Shown here: piece by piece, positions 32,893 through 43,163 of the stretch | Position numbering within the stretch: position 1 is the stretch's first letter | Layout: each line of letters starts with the position of its first letter | Notes under the pieces: generated by a model | What the model was told of the DNA's origin: nothing | Seen by the model: the letters and a program-made list of their open reading frames with translations, nothing else | Database searches by the model: none | Made by a program: the position numbers and the translations under genes | Assembly: GCF_016887965.1 (NCBI RefSeq) | Contig: NZ_JAFDVD010000003.1 | Location: 124,001 to 188,000 of the forward strand | Direction: 5' to 3' | DNA from: Phycicoccus sonneratiae | Lineage (GTDB): Bacteria; Actinomycetota; Actinomycetes; Actinomycetales; Dermatophilaceae | DNA: 64,000 nucleotides

Positions 32893-33854
32893 CCGACCTC
32901 GCCACCACCCACCGCCGCGCCGTCGCCGTCCTCGACGAGGTCGACACGGTCGTCGTCGGCAAGCGAGCGGCCACCGAAGTCGTCGTCGCCGCGGTGCTCG
33001 CGGGCGGTCACGTGCTCCTCGAGGACTACCCCGGGCTCGGCAAGACGCTCGCGGCGCGCACCCTCGCCCAGGCCCTGGGGCTGGACTTCACCCGGGCCCA
33101 GTTCACCCCGGACCTGCTGCCCTCCGACCTCACCGGCAGCTTCGTCTACGACCAGGGCGAGCGGCGCTTCGAGTTCCGCAAGGGTCCGGTCTTCACCGGC
33201 CTGCTCCTCGCCGACGAGATCAACCGCACCCCGCCGAAGACCCAGGCCGCGCTGCTCGAGGCGATGCAGGAGGGTCAGGTCACCGTCGAGGGCCAGACCT
33301 TCGCCCTCCCCCGGCCCTTCCACGTGCTCGCCACCGCCAACCCGGTCGAGTACGAGGGCACCTACCCGCTGCCGGAGGCCCAGCTCGACCGCTTCCTCGT
33401 CCGCGTCGCGTTCGGCTACCCCGACCCCGAGGAGGAGTGGCAGGTCCTCGGCCGTCGCCTCGAGCGGCGCCAGGAGGCGCAGGAGGCCCGCCGGGTCGTC
33501 GACGCCGCCGAGCTGCTCGAGCTGCAGGCCTCGCTCGAGGACGTCACCGTCTCCCCCGAGGTCGGCCGCTACTGCGTCGCCCTGGCCCGCGCCACGCGCG
33601 AGCACGAGCACGTCCTCATGGGGTCCTCGCCGCGCGGCTCGCTCGGCCTCATGCTCGTCGCCCGGGGGCTGGCCGTCGTCCGCGGCCGCGACTACGTCGC
33701 CCCCGACGACGTCAAGGCGGTCGCCCCGGCGGTCCTCGAGCACCGCGTCGTCGTCCGCCCCGAGCTGTGGATGGGCGAGGTCACGTCGCGCACGGTCGTC
33801 GAGGACGTCCTGCGCACCGTCCGCACCCCGCGGTCGATGGCCCGTCCCGCGTGA
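32889..33854 (+). CDS. MoxR family AAA+ ATPase
   Basis: A 321-residue AAA+ chaperone-like ATPase. Walker A is EDYPGLGKT (residues 45-53) and Walker B is LLLADEINR, followed by TPPKTQAALLEAMQEGQVT, sensor 1 in HVLATANPVEYEGTYPLPEAQLDRF and the lid domain. MoxR proteins act in assembly or activation of protein complexes, usually with DUF58/VWA-type partners, one of which is encoded immediately downstream with a 4-nt overlap. Confidence 0.95.
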   Translation: MTDLATTHRRAVAVLDEVDTVVVGKRAATEVVVAAVLAGGHVLLEDYPGLGKTLAARTLAQALGLDFTRAQFTPDLLPSDLTGSFVYDQGERRFEFRKGPVFTGLLLADEINRTPPKTQAALLEAMQEGQVTVEGQTFALPRPFHVLATANPVEYEGTYPLPEAQLDRFLVRVAFGYPDPEEEWQVLGRRLERRQEAQEARRVVDAAELLELQASLEDVTVSPEVGRYCVALARATREHEHVLMGSSPRGSLGLMLVARGLAVVRGRDYVAPDDVKAVAPAVLEHRVVVRPELWMGEVTSRTVVEDVLRTVRTPRSMARPA

Positions 33855-35200
33855 CCGGCGGGTGGCGACCCACCCGGGCCCTCGGGCGCGCCCTCGGCGT
33901 GGGTCTGCTCGTGCTCGTCGGCGCCGTCGCGCTCGGCCGCGGTGACCTCGCCGTCCTCGGTGTCCCGCTGCTCGGCGCCGCGGTGTGGCCGCTCGTCACC
34001 CGGCCGACCCGCGCGCCGGGTGTCACGACGTCGGTCGACCCCCTCGTCGTGGCGGAGGGCGAGCGCTTCACGTGGCGGGTCGACGTCGAGCCCGTCGAGG
34101 GGCTGCGCGACGTCGTCGCCCACCTGCCCGCCGACCGCTGGGGTCGCTCGACCCCGCGCCACGGTCACGTCGCCGCGTCGGCGGACGGCGCGTCCCGGGG
34201 CGAGCTCGTCCCCCTCGGCATCGACGTCGAGGCGGTGCGCTGGGGCGCCCGCCGGCTCGGCCCCGCCCAGCTCGCCGCGTTCGGTGACCTCGCCGGCGTC
34301 GTCTGGGTCTCGCCCGCGCAGCCCGAGGCCGTCGTCACCGCCGTCCCGCGACCAGGGCGCTTCAGCTCGCGCGCCGGGCTGCCGCACCCGTCCGGCCTCG
34401 TCGGCCAGCACCGGTCGAACCGGCAGGGGTCGGGCACCGAGCTCGCCGACCTGCGTCCGTTCCGCACCGGTGACCGGCTCCGGCGGATCAGCTGGCCGGT
34501 GTCGCTGCGCACCGGGCAGCTCCACGTGACGACGACCCACGCCGACCAGGACGCGGAGGTCCGCCTCGTCGTCGACGCCCTGCGCGACGTCGGGCTCCCC
34601 GACCTCGAGCGCGAGCGCCGCTCGAGCCTCGACACGGCGGTCGACGCGGCCGGGGCCCTCGCCGCCCACTACCTCTCGACCGGCGACCGGGTCGGACTCT
34701 CCGTCCTCGGCGGCGGCCGGGCGGTCGACGTGCCCGCGGTCGGCGGCCACCACCAGCTGACCCGGCTGCTCCTCGCGCTCGGGCGCGCCGAGCCGACGAC
34801 GGGCTCCCTCGTCGAGGAACGGGCCCTGCGCGCCCAGCTGCGCCGGTCGGTCCCCCCGGGCGCGGTCGTCGTCCTGCTGTCGGCCCTCGTCTCCGCCGAG
34901 CCCCTCGCGCACGCCGTCCGCCTGGCGCGCAGCGGCCACGTCGTCATCGTCGTCGACACCCTGCCGCCGCACCTGGCCACCGCCGCGGCCGAGCCCGACG
35001 ACGTCGTCGCGGCGACCGGCATCGAGGACCCCCGGCTGGCCGGGCTCACCTGGCGGCTGCGCCTGCTCGAGCGCGAGCGGGAGGCCCGCCGGTGCGCGCA
35101 GGCGGGCGTCCCCGTCGTCGCCTGGAGCGGGGACGGCTCGCTCGACTCCGTGCTCCGCGGCATCGGCCGGCGACCCCGCACGGCAGGGGCGGCCCGATGA
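33851..35200 (+). CDS. DUF58 domain membrane protein
   Basis: A 449-residue protein with two N-terminal transmembrane helices (about 13-50), a beta-rich region, the DUF58 core (GSGTELADLRPFRTGDRLRRISWPVSLRTGQLHV) and a VWA-like C-terminal half. GTG 33851 overlaps the moxR stop (GTGA). The order DUF4129-hypothetical-MoxR-DUF58 is a conserved membrane-complex operon, but its function in Actinobacteria is not established. Confidence 0.9.
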   Translation: MTGGWRPTRALGRALGVGLLVLVGAVALGRGDLAVLGVPLLGAAVWPLVTRPTRAPGVTTSVDPLVVAEGERFTWRVDVEPVEGLRDVVAHLPADRWGRSTPRHGHVAASADGASRGELVPLGIDVEAVRWGARRLGPAQLAAFGDLAGVVWVSPAQPEAVVTAVPRPGRFSSRAGLPHPSGLVGQHRSNRQGSGTELADLRPFRTGDRLRRISWPVSLRTGQLHVTTTHADQDAEVRLVVDALRDVGLPDLERERRSSLDTAVDAAGALAAHYLSTGDRVGLSVLGGGRAVDVPAVGGHHQLTRLLLALGRAEPTTGSLVEERALRAQLRRSVPPGAVVVLLSALVSAEPLAHAVRLARSGHVVIVVDTLPPHLATAAAEPDDVVAATGIEDPRLAGLTWRLRLLEREREARRCAQAGVPVVAWSGDGSLDSVLRGIGRRPRTAGAAR

Positions 35201-35718
35201 CCCCCGCCCGGCGCTGGCGGCCGCTCGCCGCGCTCGTCGTCGTCCTCGCCGACGTCGTCCTCCTGCTGCTCACCGCGCTGCCGCTCCCGCTGACCGCGGC
35301 CCTGCTCGCCGTGCCCGTCGCGCTCGTCACCGGGTGGGCGCTGCGCCGGCCGGGACGCTGGGGGGCGAGCGTGCTCGTCCTCCTCCAGGCGCTCCTCGTC
35401 CTCGTCTCCGGCGGCCGGCCCACCGACGTCGGGGGCTGGGCGGCGGCGGCCGTGGCGGCCGTCCTCGTCCTCGCGACCCACCTGGCCCTCGCGCTGCTCG
35501 CGGCCTTCCCGCCCGGTGCGGCGCTCCCGGCCGCGACCCGGCGCCGCTGGGCCGCCCAGGCAGGGGTGCTCGCGGCGGCCGGGGGTGCGGTGGCGCTCCT
35601 CGGGACGCTGGCGACGAGCACACCGTCGGCGTGGGGCCTGGCGCTCGTCACGCTGGCGCTGGCCGCCCTCGCGGGGACCGCGGCCCTCGTGTGGCGGACG
35701 ACGAGCCGGCGGGCCTGA
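35197..35718 (+). CDS. hypothetical four- to five-helix membrane protein
   Basis: A 173-residue, almost wholly hydrophobic protein with four or five transmembrane helices and basic loop residues (ALRRPGRWG, TRRRWAAQ). It starts at ATG 35197, overlapping the DUF58 gene by 4 nt, and closes the MoxR operon. No family is recognised. Confidence 0.75.
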   Translation: MTPARRWRPLAALVVVLADVVLLLLTALPLPLTAALLAVPVALVTGWALRRPGRWGASVLVLLQALLVLVSGGRPTDVGGWAAAAVAAVLVLATHLALALLAAFPPGAALPAATRRRWAAQAGVLAAAGGAVALLGTLATSTPSAWGLALVTLALAALAGTAALVWRTTSRRA

Positions 35719-35734
35719 GCGCCTCGACCGGCGT

Positions 35735-35753
35735 CGGCCCCCGAGGGGGGCCG
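35735..35753. terminator. bidirectional hairpin terminator
   Basis: An 8-bp perfect G/C stem (CGGCCCCC, loop GAG, GGGGGCCG) lies between the convergent MoxR operon and clpX, 17 nt after one stop and 8 nt from the other. It has no long U-tract. Confidence 0.6.
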
Positions 35754-35760
35754 GGTGGGA

Positions 35761-37047
<1,287 letters not shown>

Positions 37048-37148
37048 GGACATGTCCTCCACTCGGCTCCGACAACGGGCCCGACGCTACCTGCCGGGCC
37101 GTCCTGTCGCACCCATTGAAGCCCCCAGCCGCCCGGCGCGTCGCGCCG

Positions 37149-37166
37149 GTTCGCTCACAGCGCAAC
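37149..37166 (-). promoter_or_regulatory. ClgR-like operator upstream of clpX
   Basis: Contains CGCTCACAGCG (37152-37162), which fits the CGCYNANRGCG core of the published ClgR consensus; the flanks fit less well. The site is about 110 nt before the clpX start. The same core with one base changed occurs before clpP1. Confidence 0.5.
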
Positions 37167-37197
37167 ACGGCCCGCACGCGTCGGCCGGGGTCGGCGC

Positions 37198-37932
37198 TCA
37201 GCCGGGCAGCCGGGCTCCCGGGGCCGCCACGCGCACGAGGAGGGCCGCGACCCGCAGCTGCTCGCGGGTCGGCCGCACGACGTGACCCGCGGCCGTCAGC
37301 GCGACGTGCCCGACGACCTCCTCCCCGCGGCGGGCGCAGACCACCGCGACCCGGTCGGTCGGCAGCCCGGAGCGCCGGGGGTCGGCGGTGCCGCCCGCGA
37401 GCGCCAACGAGCCGTCGGGCAGGACGAGGGCGTCCCGGCGGTCGGGGGGCCCGGCGTGCCAGCGGGCCCGCTCCGCCCCGACGACCTCACCCACGGCGCG
37501 GGCGAGGGCCTCGCCACGGGCCGGGCCGGAGGTGTCCTCGGGGAGGTCGAGCAGCGCGGCGACCCCGGAGAGGTACCCCTCGCGCCGGGCCGAGGCGGCC
37601 CGTTCGCGCCGAGCGCGGATCGCCAGCTCGCTGACGGCCAGGCCGACGAGCACGAGCGCGACCGCCAGCTCGACGTCCGACGGGTCGGCGATGGCCAGGC
37701 TGAGGTACGGGGCGGTGAGGAAGACGTCGAAGGCGACGGCGGCGCTCAGCGCGGCGAGCACGCCGGAGAGCCGGTCCCCCGCCGCCGCGACGGCGACGAC
37801 GACGAGGACGAGGACGAGCGCCGCCGGCGCCTGGTCGACCGTCCCCCGCGCGAGCCCGAGCAGGGCGGCGACGGCGAACGGCCCACCGACGGCGGCGGCG
37901 TGGAGGAGGGTGAGGTCACGACGCGGCGGCAT
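37198..37932 (-). CDS. DUF4118 domain membrane protein (KdpD-like sensor module without kinase)
   Basis: A 244-residue protein with four transmembrane helices (about 12-105) in the DUF4118 arrangement of the KdpD potassium sensor (GVLAALSAAVAFDVFLTAPYLSLAI), followed by a soluble GAF-like part to the C-terminus. No histidine kinase, Usp or KdpD nucleotide domain is present. Three tandem 11-bp repeats of a response-regulator type lie 45-77 nt upstream. It may be a stand-alone sensor or a remnant of a Kdp-type system. Confidence 0.75.
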   Translation of the reverse strand: MPPRRDLTLLHAAAVGGPFAVAALLGLARGTVDQAPAALVLVLVVVAVAAAGDRLSGVLAALSAAVAFDVFLTAPYLSLAIADPSDVELAVALVLVGLAVSELAIRARRERAASARREGYLSGVAALLDLPEDTSGPARGEALARAVGEVVGAERARWHAGPPDRRDALVLPDGSLALAGGTADPRRSGLPTDRVAVVCARRGEEVVGHVALTAAGHVVRPTREQLRVAALLVRVAAPGARLPG

Positions 37933-37976
37933 GCCTCCAGACCAGCATCGGCGCGGTCCGGACGCGTCGGGACGAC

Positions 37977-38009
37977 GCCACCTTGACGGCGTCCTGACGC
38001 GATCCTGAC
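37977..38009 (-). promoter_or_regulatory. three tandem 11-bp direct repeats, OmpR/KdpE-type operator
   Basis: On the minus strand the units GTCAGGATCGC, GTCAGGACGCC and GTCAAGGTGGC follow without gaps. An 11-bp period of GTCA(G/A)G is the usual layout for OmpR/PhoB-family response regulators binding on one DNA face. The array sits just upstream of the DUF4118 gene. Confidence 0.55.
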
Positions 38010-38016
38010 GCCGCCC

Positions 38017-40143
38017 TCAGCGCACCCAGGTGCGAGCCGTCGGAGCGGGACCGGTGGCCGCCTTCGGGCCCGCGACGTCCGGGGCCGCGGCCTTCCCGGC
38101 GGCTCGCAGGCTCGTGGGCGTCGACGGCTCGGGGACCCCCGCGAGCGTGTCCGGGGACGGCGGGAACAGCTCGAAGCTCCCGGTGACGTCCATGACCGCC
38201 TCGAGCGAGCCCGCCGCGTTGTGCAGCCGGAACCCGTTGCCGGTGTCGAGGCCCGGCCACGCCGAGTTCGCGCGCGTGGCCCCCTTCATGAGGTTGAGGT
38301 TGCTCGCCGCGGGACGCGGTCCGGCGTCCCACGCCGTGAGGTAGGTGTTGACCGACGGGGCGACCCCGGTGAGGTTCCCGACGAGGCTCCAGGTGTCGCG
38401 GCCCGCGACCGTGGCCGGGGCCTGCACCCGGCCCACGGTGTTGGTGCCGATGGACGCGAGCCCGAGGTCGGTCCGGGTGTCGACGACCCGGGTCGGCGTG
38501 AGCGGCCGGAAGCGGAAGCCGTCCTCGGGGGCGGGCCCGACACCCCCGGCGTAGAAGCCCACGACGTCGACGACCACGTGCGTCGAGGCGCTGCCGGTGT
38601 TGGCGACCCAGAGGCTCGGTCGGGTCCCCGGGTGGCTCTCGACGGGCACGACGGCCATGTTCGCGCTCGTCAGCCCCTTGGTGTAGTTGAGGGTCGAGGT
38701 CCCGGGAGGCCCGTACTGCGGCTCGAACGTCGTCGCGCTGAGGTACCCCGTCCCGGTCGTCCCCGTGGAGGTGACGTTGACGACGACCGCCGTCACCGAG
38801 TCGTTCCACGCGGCGCCGTAGTCCGGACGCAGCCCGAAGTACTCGTTCGGCCCGAGCCGCTCCTTCCACGCGGTGCGCGAGTCGAAGATGCGGGTCGGCT
38901 CGTGCGGGTAGAAGTCGCTGCCCGAGATCGGCGAGGTCCTGTCCTTGGCGTACACGCCCACGAGGTCGGCGACCAGGTTCACCGACCCGCCGGCGTTGTA
39001 GAACGTCACGGCGCCGCCCGCGCCCAGCGGCACCGTCACGAGGTTGGCCCCGGTCCAGCCGGCCGGGAAGTTGATGCTCGACGCGGTGGGCCGGGTACTG
39101 CCGGCCGGGTAGGCGGTGACGTAGCCCGGCCGTGTCGACCCGGTGACGGTGAGGTTGAGCACCGCCGCACCGGCCCCGGTGGCGGGGACGTTCGTGCGCC
39201 CGGCGACCTTGAGGGTCACCGACTGGCCGGCACCGACCGCCCCCTTGCGCACCCCGGTGCCCTTCCGGGTGTCCATCACCCGGCCGGTCATCGGCGCGAA
39301 GCGGCCCCGCGGGGAGTCGTAGACGGTGGAGTAGCTGAGGGTCGTCGTGCTCGTCGTGCCGTCGGCCATCCGCAGGTACAGCGGCCGGGCGCCGCGGCCC
39401 CACTCCGCCGACTGCGGGGCCGGCATGAGCGTGAGCGAGCAGGACGTCCCGCCGGTGAGCGGGGTGCCGGTGCACGAGTCGGTGCCGTGCCGGACGACGA
39501 AGTCCTGGAGGGTGTCGCCCGGCCCGAACTCGACGGCGTCGACCGTGGACCGCTCGGTGCCGTGACCGGTGACGACGAGCTGCTCGGTGCGGTTGGTCTC
39601 GCCCCGCAGGACCGTGTCCCACCAGATCGAGGTCCGGACGTCGACGCCCCCGTACGGGACGGTGGAGTTGAACCGGACCTGCCCGGACGGCGCCCCCTGG
39701 CAGTCCCCCGTCCAGTCGAGGGCGGCGGCGGTCGGGACGCCGTCGGCGTCGAGGGTCATCTCCCGGACGGTCACCTCGCCCTCGACGACGCACCAGCCCC
39801 ACTCACCGTCGGAGAGCCACAGGCTCAGCGGCCCCCCGCTCGACAGCGGGTGCGTGCCCGAGGTCGGCAGCGGCGTGGCCTCCATCTCGGTGAAGAAGTG
39901 CGCGCCGCCGCCGTTGCTGCCGTCGGCGTGGGTCGAGGTGACGTACAGCGACCCGGCCGAGGCCTGGGTGTCCATCGTCGCGTTGCTCGCGTCCTCCACC
40001 CAGGCGTTGCGGTTGCCCCCACCGGCGGAGGTGAAGGCGGTCGCCGCCCCCTCCGCGGCCCCGGCGCTCGGTGCCACCCCGACGAACCCTGCTCCGGTCA
40101 ACGCCACCACGACGGCGACGACCCACCCACGACGACGAGCCAC
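38017..40143 (-). CDS. large secreted protein with three beta-sandwich repeat modules
   Basis: A 708-residue exported protein with a signal peptide (cleavage near AGA-AE, about residue 30) and no anchor visible. After a unique N-terminal half come three modules of about 130 residues, opening GRVMDTR (about 287), TRIFDSR (about 420) and TRVVDTR (about 555), each ending with a strand such as NLVADLVGVYA, VVVDVVGFYA or AVMDVTGSF. Such modules are frequent in actinobacterial surface and wall-hydrolase proteins; their ligand is unknown to me. GTG 40143 is chosen because AAGGAGG lies 8 nt upstream. It interrupts the normal clpP2-clpX neighbourhood. Confidence 0.75.
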   Translation of the reverse strand: MARRRGWVVAVVVALTGAGFVGVAPSAGAAEGAATAFTSAGGGNRNAWVEDASNATMDTQASAGSLYVTSTHADGSNGGGAHFFTEMEATPLPTSGTHPLSSGGPLSLWLSDGEWGWCVVEGEVTVREMTLDADGVPTAAALDWTGDCQGAPSGQVRFNSTVPYGGVDVRTSIWWDTVLRGETNRTEQLVVTGHGTERSTVDAVEFGPGDTLQDFVVRHGTDSCTGTPLTGGTSCSLTLMPAPQSAEWGRGARPLYLRMADGTTSTTTLSYSTVYDSPRGRFAPMTGRVMDTRKGTGVRKGAVGAGQSVTLKVAGRTNVPATGAGAAVLNLTVTGSTRPGYVTAYPAGSTRPTASSINFPAGWTGANLVTVPLGAGGAVTFYNAGGSVNLVADLVGVYAKDRTSPISGSDFYPHEPTRIFDSRTAWKERLGPNEYFGLRPDYGAAWNDSVTAVVVNVTSTGTTGTGYLSATTFEPQYGPPGTSTLNYTKGLTSANMAVVPVESHPGTRPSLWVANTGSASTHVVVDVVGFYAGGVGPAPEDGFRFRPLTPTRVVDTRTDLGLASIGTNTVGRVQAPATVAGRDTWSLVGNLTGVAPSVNTYLTAWDAGPRPAASNLNLMKGATRANSAWPGLDTGNGFRLHNAAGSLEAVMDVTGSFELFPPSPDTLAGVPEPSTPTSLRAAGKAAAPDVAGPKAATGPAPTARTWVR

Positions 40144-40279
40144 GACGGCCCCCTCCTTGCTCGGCAACGAGCGGAGCCTACGGTCGGCCCGGCTGAGACG
40201 AGCGGAGGTTTGCGAGAACTCGCAACGCCACGGACGGACCGCTCGATCCCGGTGCCTCCCACCGTCCCCCGGACGCGCC

Positions 40280-40312
40280 GACGCCGCCCGGTCGCGGGGA
40301 CCGGGCGGCGTC
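40280..40312 (-). terminator. hairpin terminator after clpP2
   Basis: A 14-bp perfect stem (GACGCCGCCCGGTC with its complement, 5-nt loop) 28 nt beyond the clpP2 stop ends the clpP1-clpP2 unit and separates it from the secreted-protein gene. Confidence 0.7.
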
Positions 40313-40339
40313 GTCGGTGGTGCTGCGGAGGAGGGTCCG

Positions 40340-40984
40340 TCAACTGGAGGCCTTGCGCGAGGCGAGGACCTCGTCGATGAGCCCGTACTCCTTGGCGGCC
40401 TCGGCCGAGAGGATCTTGTCGCGCTCGATGTCCTTGCGGACCAGCTCGACGTCGCGACCGGTGTGCTGCGCGATGGTCTCCTCGAGCCACTCGCGCATCC
40501 GGATGATCTCGTTGGCGTGGATCTCGAGGTCGGAGGCCATGCCCCCGGTGCCCTCGATGGCCGGCTGGTGGATGAGCACCCGGCTGTTCGGCAGCGCGAA
40601 CCGCTTGCCCGTGGCGCCGGCGCCGAGGAGCACCGCCGCGGCGGAGGCGGCCTGCCCGATGACGAAGGTCTGCACGTCGGGGCGGATGTACTGCATCGTG
40701 TCGTAGATGGCCGTCATCGCCGTGAACGAGCCGCCGGGGCTGTTGATGTACATGAGGATGTCGCGGTCGGGGTCCTGGGACTCGAGCACGATGAGCTGGG
40801 CGATGACGTCGTCGGCGGAGGCGTCGTCGACCTGCACCCCGAGGAAGATGATGCGGTCCTCGAAGAGCTTGGTGTACGGGTCGAGGCGCTTCATGCCGTA
40901 CGAGGTGCGCTCCTCGAACTGCGGCAGGATGTAGCGGCTCTGCGGGCCGGGCACGCGGAGGCGGCCGGTGATGTCTGCGTTCAT
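40340..40984 (-). CDS. clpP: ATP-dependent Clp protease proteolytic subunit (ClpP2)
   Basis: A 214-residue serine protease subunit with the triad Ser114 (GQAASAAAV), His139 (VLIHQP) and Asp189 (IERDK). In Actinobacteria two different ClpP rings form the active complex with ClpX or ClpC. ATG 40984 lies 27 nt downstream of the clpP1 stop, so the two subunits are made from one transcript. Confidence 0.96.
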   Translation of the reverse strand: MNADITGRLRVPGPQSRYILPQFEERTSYGMKRLDPYTKLFEDRIIFLGVQVDDASADDVIAQLIVLESQDPDRDILMYINSPGGSFTAMTAIYDTMQYIRPDVQTFVIGQAASAAAVLLGAGATGKRFALPNSRVLIHQPAIEGTGGMASDLEIHANEIIRMREWLEETIAQHTGRDVELVRKDIERDKILSAEAAKEYGLIDEVLASRKASS

Positions 40985-41011
40985 GTCTCTCTCTCGCGTC
41001 GTCTCGGCCGG

Positions 41012-41638
41012 TCAGTCCGCGGTCACCGGGTTGTCGGCGTGCCGCCCGGCCATGTCGGCCTTGGTGATGACGTGGTCGACGAACCCGTACTCCTTGGCCT
41101 CGGCCGCGGTGAACCAGCGGTCGCGGTCGGAGTCGGCCTCGATCTGCTCCTTGCTCTGGCCGGTGTGCTCGGCGATGAGCTCGGCCATCTGCTTCTTGAT
41201 GTGGAGCAGCTGCTCGGCCTGGATCTTGATGTCGGAGGCCGTGCCGCCGATGCCGCCCGAGGGCTGGTGCATCATCACGCGGGCGTGCGGCGTGGCGTAC
41301 CGCTTGCCCGGCGTGCCGGCGGAGAGGAGGAACTGGCCCATCGAGGCCGCCATCCCCATCGCGACCGTCGCGACGTCGTTGGGCACCCACTGCATGGTGT
41401 CGAAGATCGCCATGCCGGCGGTCACCGAGCCACCCGGGCTGTTGATGTACAGCCAGATGTCCTTCTCGGGGTCCTCGGCCGCGAGCAGGAGCATCTGCGC
41501 GCAGATGGCGTTCGCGTTGTCGTCGCGGACGTCGGAGCCGAGGAAGATGATCCGCTCCTTGAGGAGACGGTTGTAGATGGTGTCGTCGAGGCCGGCCTTC
41601 TGGCCCTCGCCCGCGGCGACGATCTCGCTGCTGGTCAC
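41012..41638 (-). CDS. clpP: ATP-dependent Clp protease proteolytic subunit (ClpP1)
   Basis: A 208-residue partner subunit with Ser99 (GMAASMGQ), His124 (VMMHQP) and Asp173 (DRDRW). GTG 41638 has GAGGAGC at 8 nt; the frame upstream is non-coding. It heads the clpP1-clpP2 operon. A likely -10 TAGGGT lies at 41685-41680 and a ClgR-like box about 95 nt upstream of the start. Confidence 0.96.
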   Translation of the reverse strand: MTSSEIVAAGEGQKAGLDDTIYNRLLKERIIFLGSDVRDDNANAICAQMLLLAAEDPEKDIWLYINSPGGSVTAGMAIFDTMQWVPNDVATVAMGMAASMGQFLLSAGTPGKRYATPHARVMMHQPSGGIGGTASDIKIQAEQLLHIKKQMAELIAEHTGQSKEQIEADSDRDRWFTAAEAKEYGFVDHVITKADMAGRHADNPVTAD

Positions 41639-41724
41639 GCTGGGTTGCTCCTCGCTCGTGGGGGCTGGTCCTGTCAGTGACCCTAACGCCCGGGTCCCCC
41701 GCCGCACTCCACCACCGGGCCCGT

Positions 41725-41742
41725 GTTCGCCGTGAGCGTAGG
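41725..41742 (-). promoter_or_regulatory. ClgR-like operator upstream of clpP1
   Basis: On the minus strand CCTACGCTCACGGCGAAC matches the published ClgR consensus WNNWCGCYNANRGCGWWS at every position but the first. It is centred about 95 nt before the clpP1 start. ClgR activates clpP genes in Corynebacterium, Streptomyces and Mycobacterium. Confidence 0.6.
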
Positions 41743-41797
41743 CGGGGACGAGGGCGGGCCCGCGCGCTGCGCGGGCCCGCCCCGGGTTCCCCTCCCG

Positions 41798-43060
41798 TCA
41801 GCCCAGCGGGCTGCCGGCAGCGGGGTCGGGGGTCCGCGCCGCACCGGCGGGGCGGCCGTCCGGCTCGCGCACGGAGGTGACGACGGACAGCGCGAGGATC
41901 GCCAGCGCCCCGACGACGAGCAACGCGTGCAGCACGCCGACGTGGTCGCCGAGGAAGCCGAGGAGCGGCGGGCCGGCGATGAAGGCGACGTACCCGATCG
42001 TCGCGACGACCGACATCCGGGCCGCCGCCCGCTGCGGGTCGTCGGCCGAGGCGCTCATCCCGACCGGGAAGCCGAGGGCGGCGCCGACGCCCCACACGGC
42101 GGCACCGGCGAAGGCCAGCCAGTCCGCGCCGAAGACGACGAGGAGCGCGCCGACGACGGCGAGGCCGAAGCTGACCCGCAGGACCGGCTCCCGTCCGTGG
42201 CGGTCGAGGAGGCGGGTGCCGAGCAGCCGGCCGACCGTCATGAAGGTGAGGAAGGTGGCGAAGCCGAGGACACCGGCCCAGGTCGGGAGCTCGTGACCCT
42301 CGACGAAGGCGACGGCGAGCCAGTCGTTGGCCGTGCCCTCGGTGAACGCGGCGGCGAGCACGACGACGCCGATGAGGAGGGTGCGCGGCTCGAGCCACGC
42401 GGAGCGCCGGCGCTCACCGGTGGCGGACTCCGCGGCCTCCTCCTCCGCCTCGACGCCGCGCGGCAGGAAGCGCGGCAGCGCCCACGCGGCCCCGGCGACC
42501 GTGACGAGCACGGCTCCGCCGAAGTGCAGGAGCAGCGGCACGTGGGCGGCCGACATCCCGGCCCCCACGAGGGCGGACAGGACGGTGCCGCCGGAGAACG
42601 CGGCGTGGAAGTGCGGCATGACCGAGGACCCCAGCTCGCGCTCGACGGCGGCGCCCTCGAGGTTCATCGAGACGTCCCAGAGACCGACGCCGAGGCCGAC
42701 GAGGAAGAGCCCGACCATCACGAGGTAGCGCGAGCCGTGCGCGTCGACGACCGCGCCGGTGGCGAGCAGGCCGACGAGCGAGACGACGGCACCGAGCCCC
42801 ACGGTGCGCGACGCGCCGAGCCTCCCGCTGACCCGGCCGGCGAGCGGGAGGCCGGTGACCGAGCCGACGCTCGCGGCGAGCAGCGTGGCGCCGAGCTCGC
42901 CGGCGCTGAGGCCGAGCGCGACCTTGGTGTCGGCGATGCGGGCCGCCCACGAGGCGAAGACCAGCCCGGCGAGGGCGAAGACGACGAAGACGGCGGTGCG
43001 CGCGGTCCTCACCCGGGGGAGGTCGAGGGTGGGGGCGGCGGCGGACATGGCGGTGGTCAC
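41798..43060 (-). CDS. MFS transporter
   Basis: A 420-residue 12-helix major facilitator resembling the YbjJ/FucP-like group (AARIADTKVALGLSAGELGATLLAASVGSVTGLPLAGRVSGRLG; central loop ATGERRRSAWLEP). The substrate is unknown; exchange of a sugar or small metabolite is likely given its divergent LacI-type regulator. GTG 43060 is chosen over ATG 43048 because of a weak GAGAG site close by. The tandem operator lies only 30 nt upstream, so the gene is almost certainly controlled by that regulator. Confidence 0.85.
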   Translation of the reverse strand: MTTAMSAAAPTLDLPRVRTARTAVFVVFALAGLVFASWAARIADTKVALGLSAGELGATLLAASVGSVTGLPLAGRVSGRLGASRTVGLGAVVSLVGLLATGAVVDAHGSRYLVMVGLFLVGLGVGLWDVSMNLEGAAVERELGSSVMPHFHAAFSGGTVLSALVGAGMSAAHVPLLLHFGGAVLVTVAGAAWALPRFLPRGVEAEEEAAESATGERRRSAWLEPRTLLIGVVVLAAAFTEGTANDWLAVAFVEGHELPTWAGVLGFATFLTFMTVGRLLGTRLLDRHGREPVLRVSFGLAVVGALLVVFGADWLAFAGAAVWGVGAALGFPVGMSASADDPQRAAARMSVVATIGYVAFIAGPPLLGFLGDHVGVLHALLVVGALAILALSVVTSVREPDGRPAGAARTPDPAAGSPLG

Positions 43061-43090
43061 GGTTCTCTCGGGGCGGGTCGGGGTGTGCGG

Positions 43091-43118
43091 TCGAATCGAT
43101 TCGATCGAATCGATTCGA
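43091..43118. promoter_or_regulatory. tandem perfect operator between the MFS and LacI genes
   Basis: Two directly adjacent copies of the 14-bp perfect palindrome TCGAATCGATTCGA (43091-43104 and 43105-43118); the whole 28 bp is itself a palindrome. The sequence is AT-rich against the surroundings and typical of LacI-family operators with a central CG. It lies between the two divergent starts. Confidence 0.9.
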
Positions 43119-43163
43119 TATTCTCTGTCCCGTGACCCGTCCCCGTCAAGCCGGCCGGCCGCG

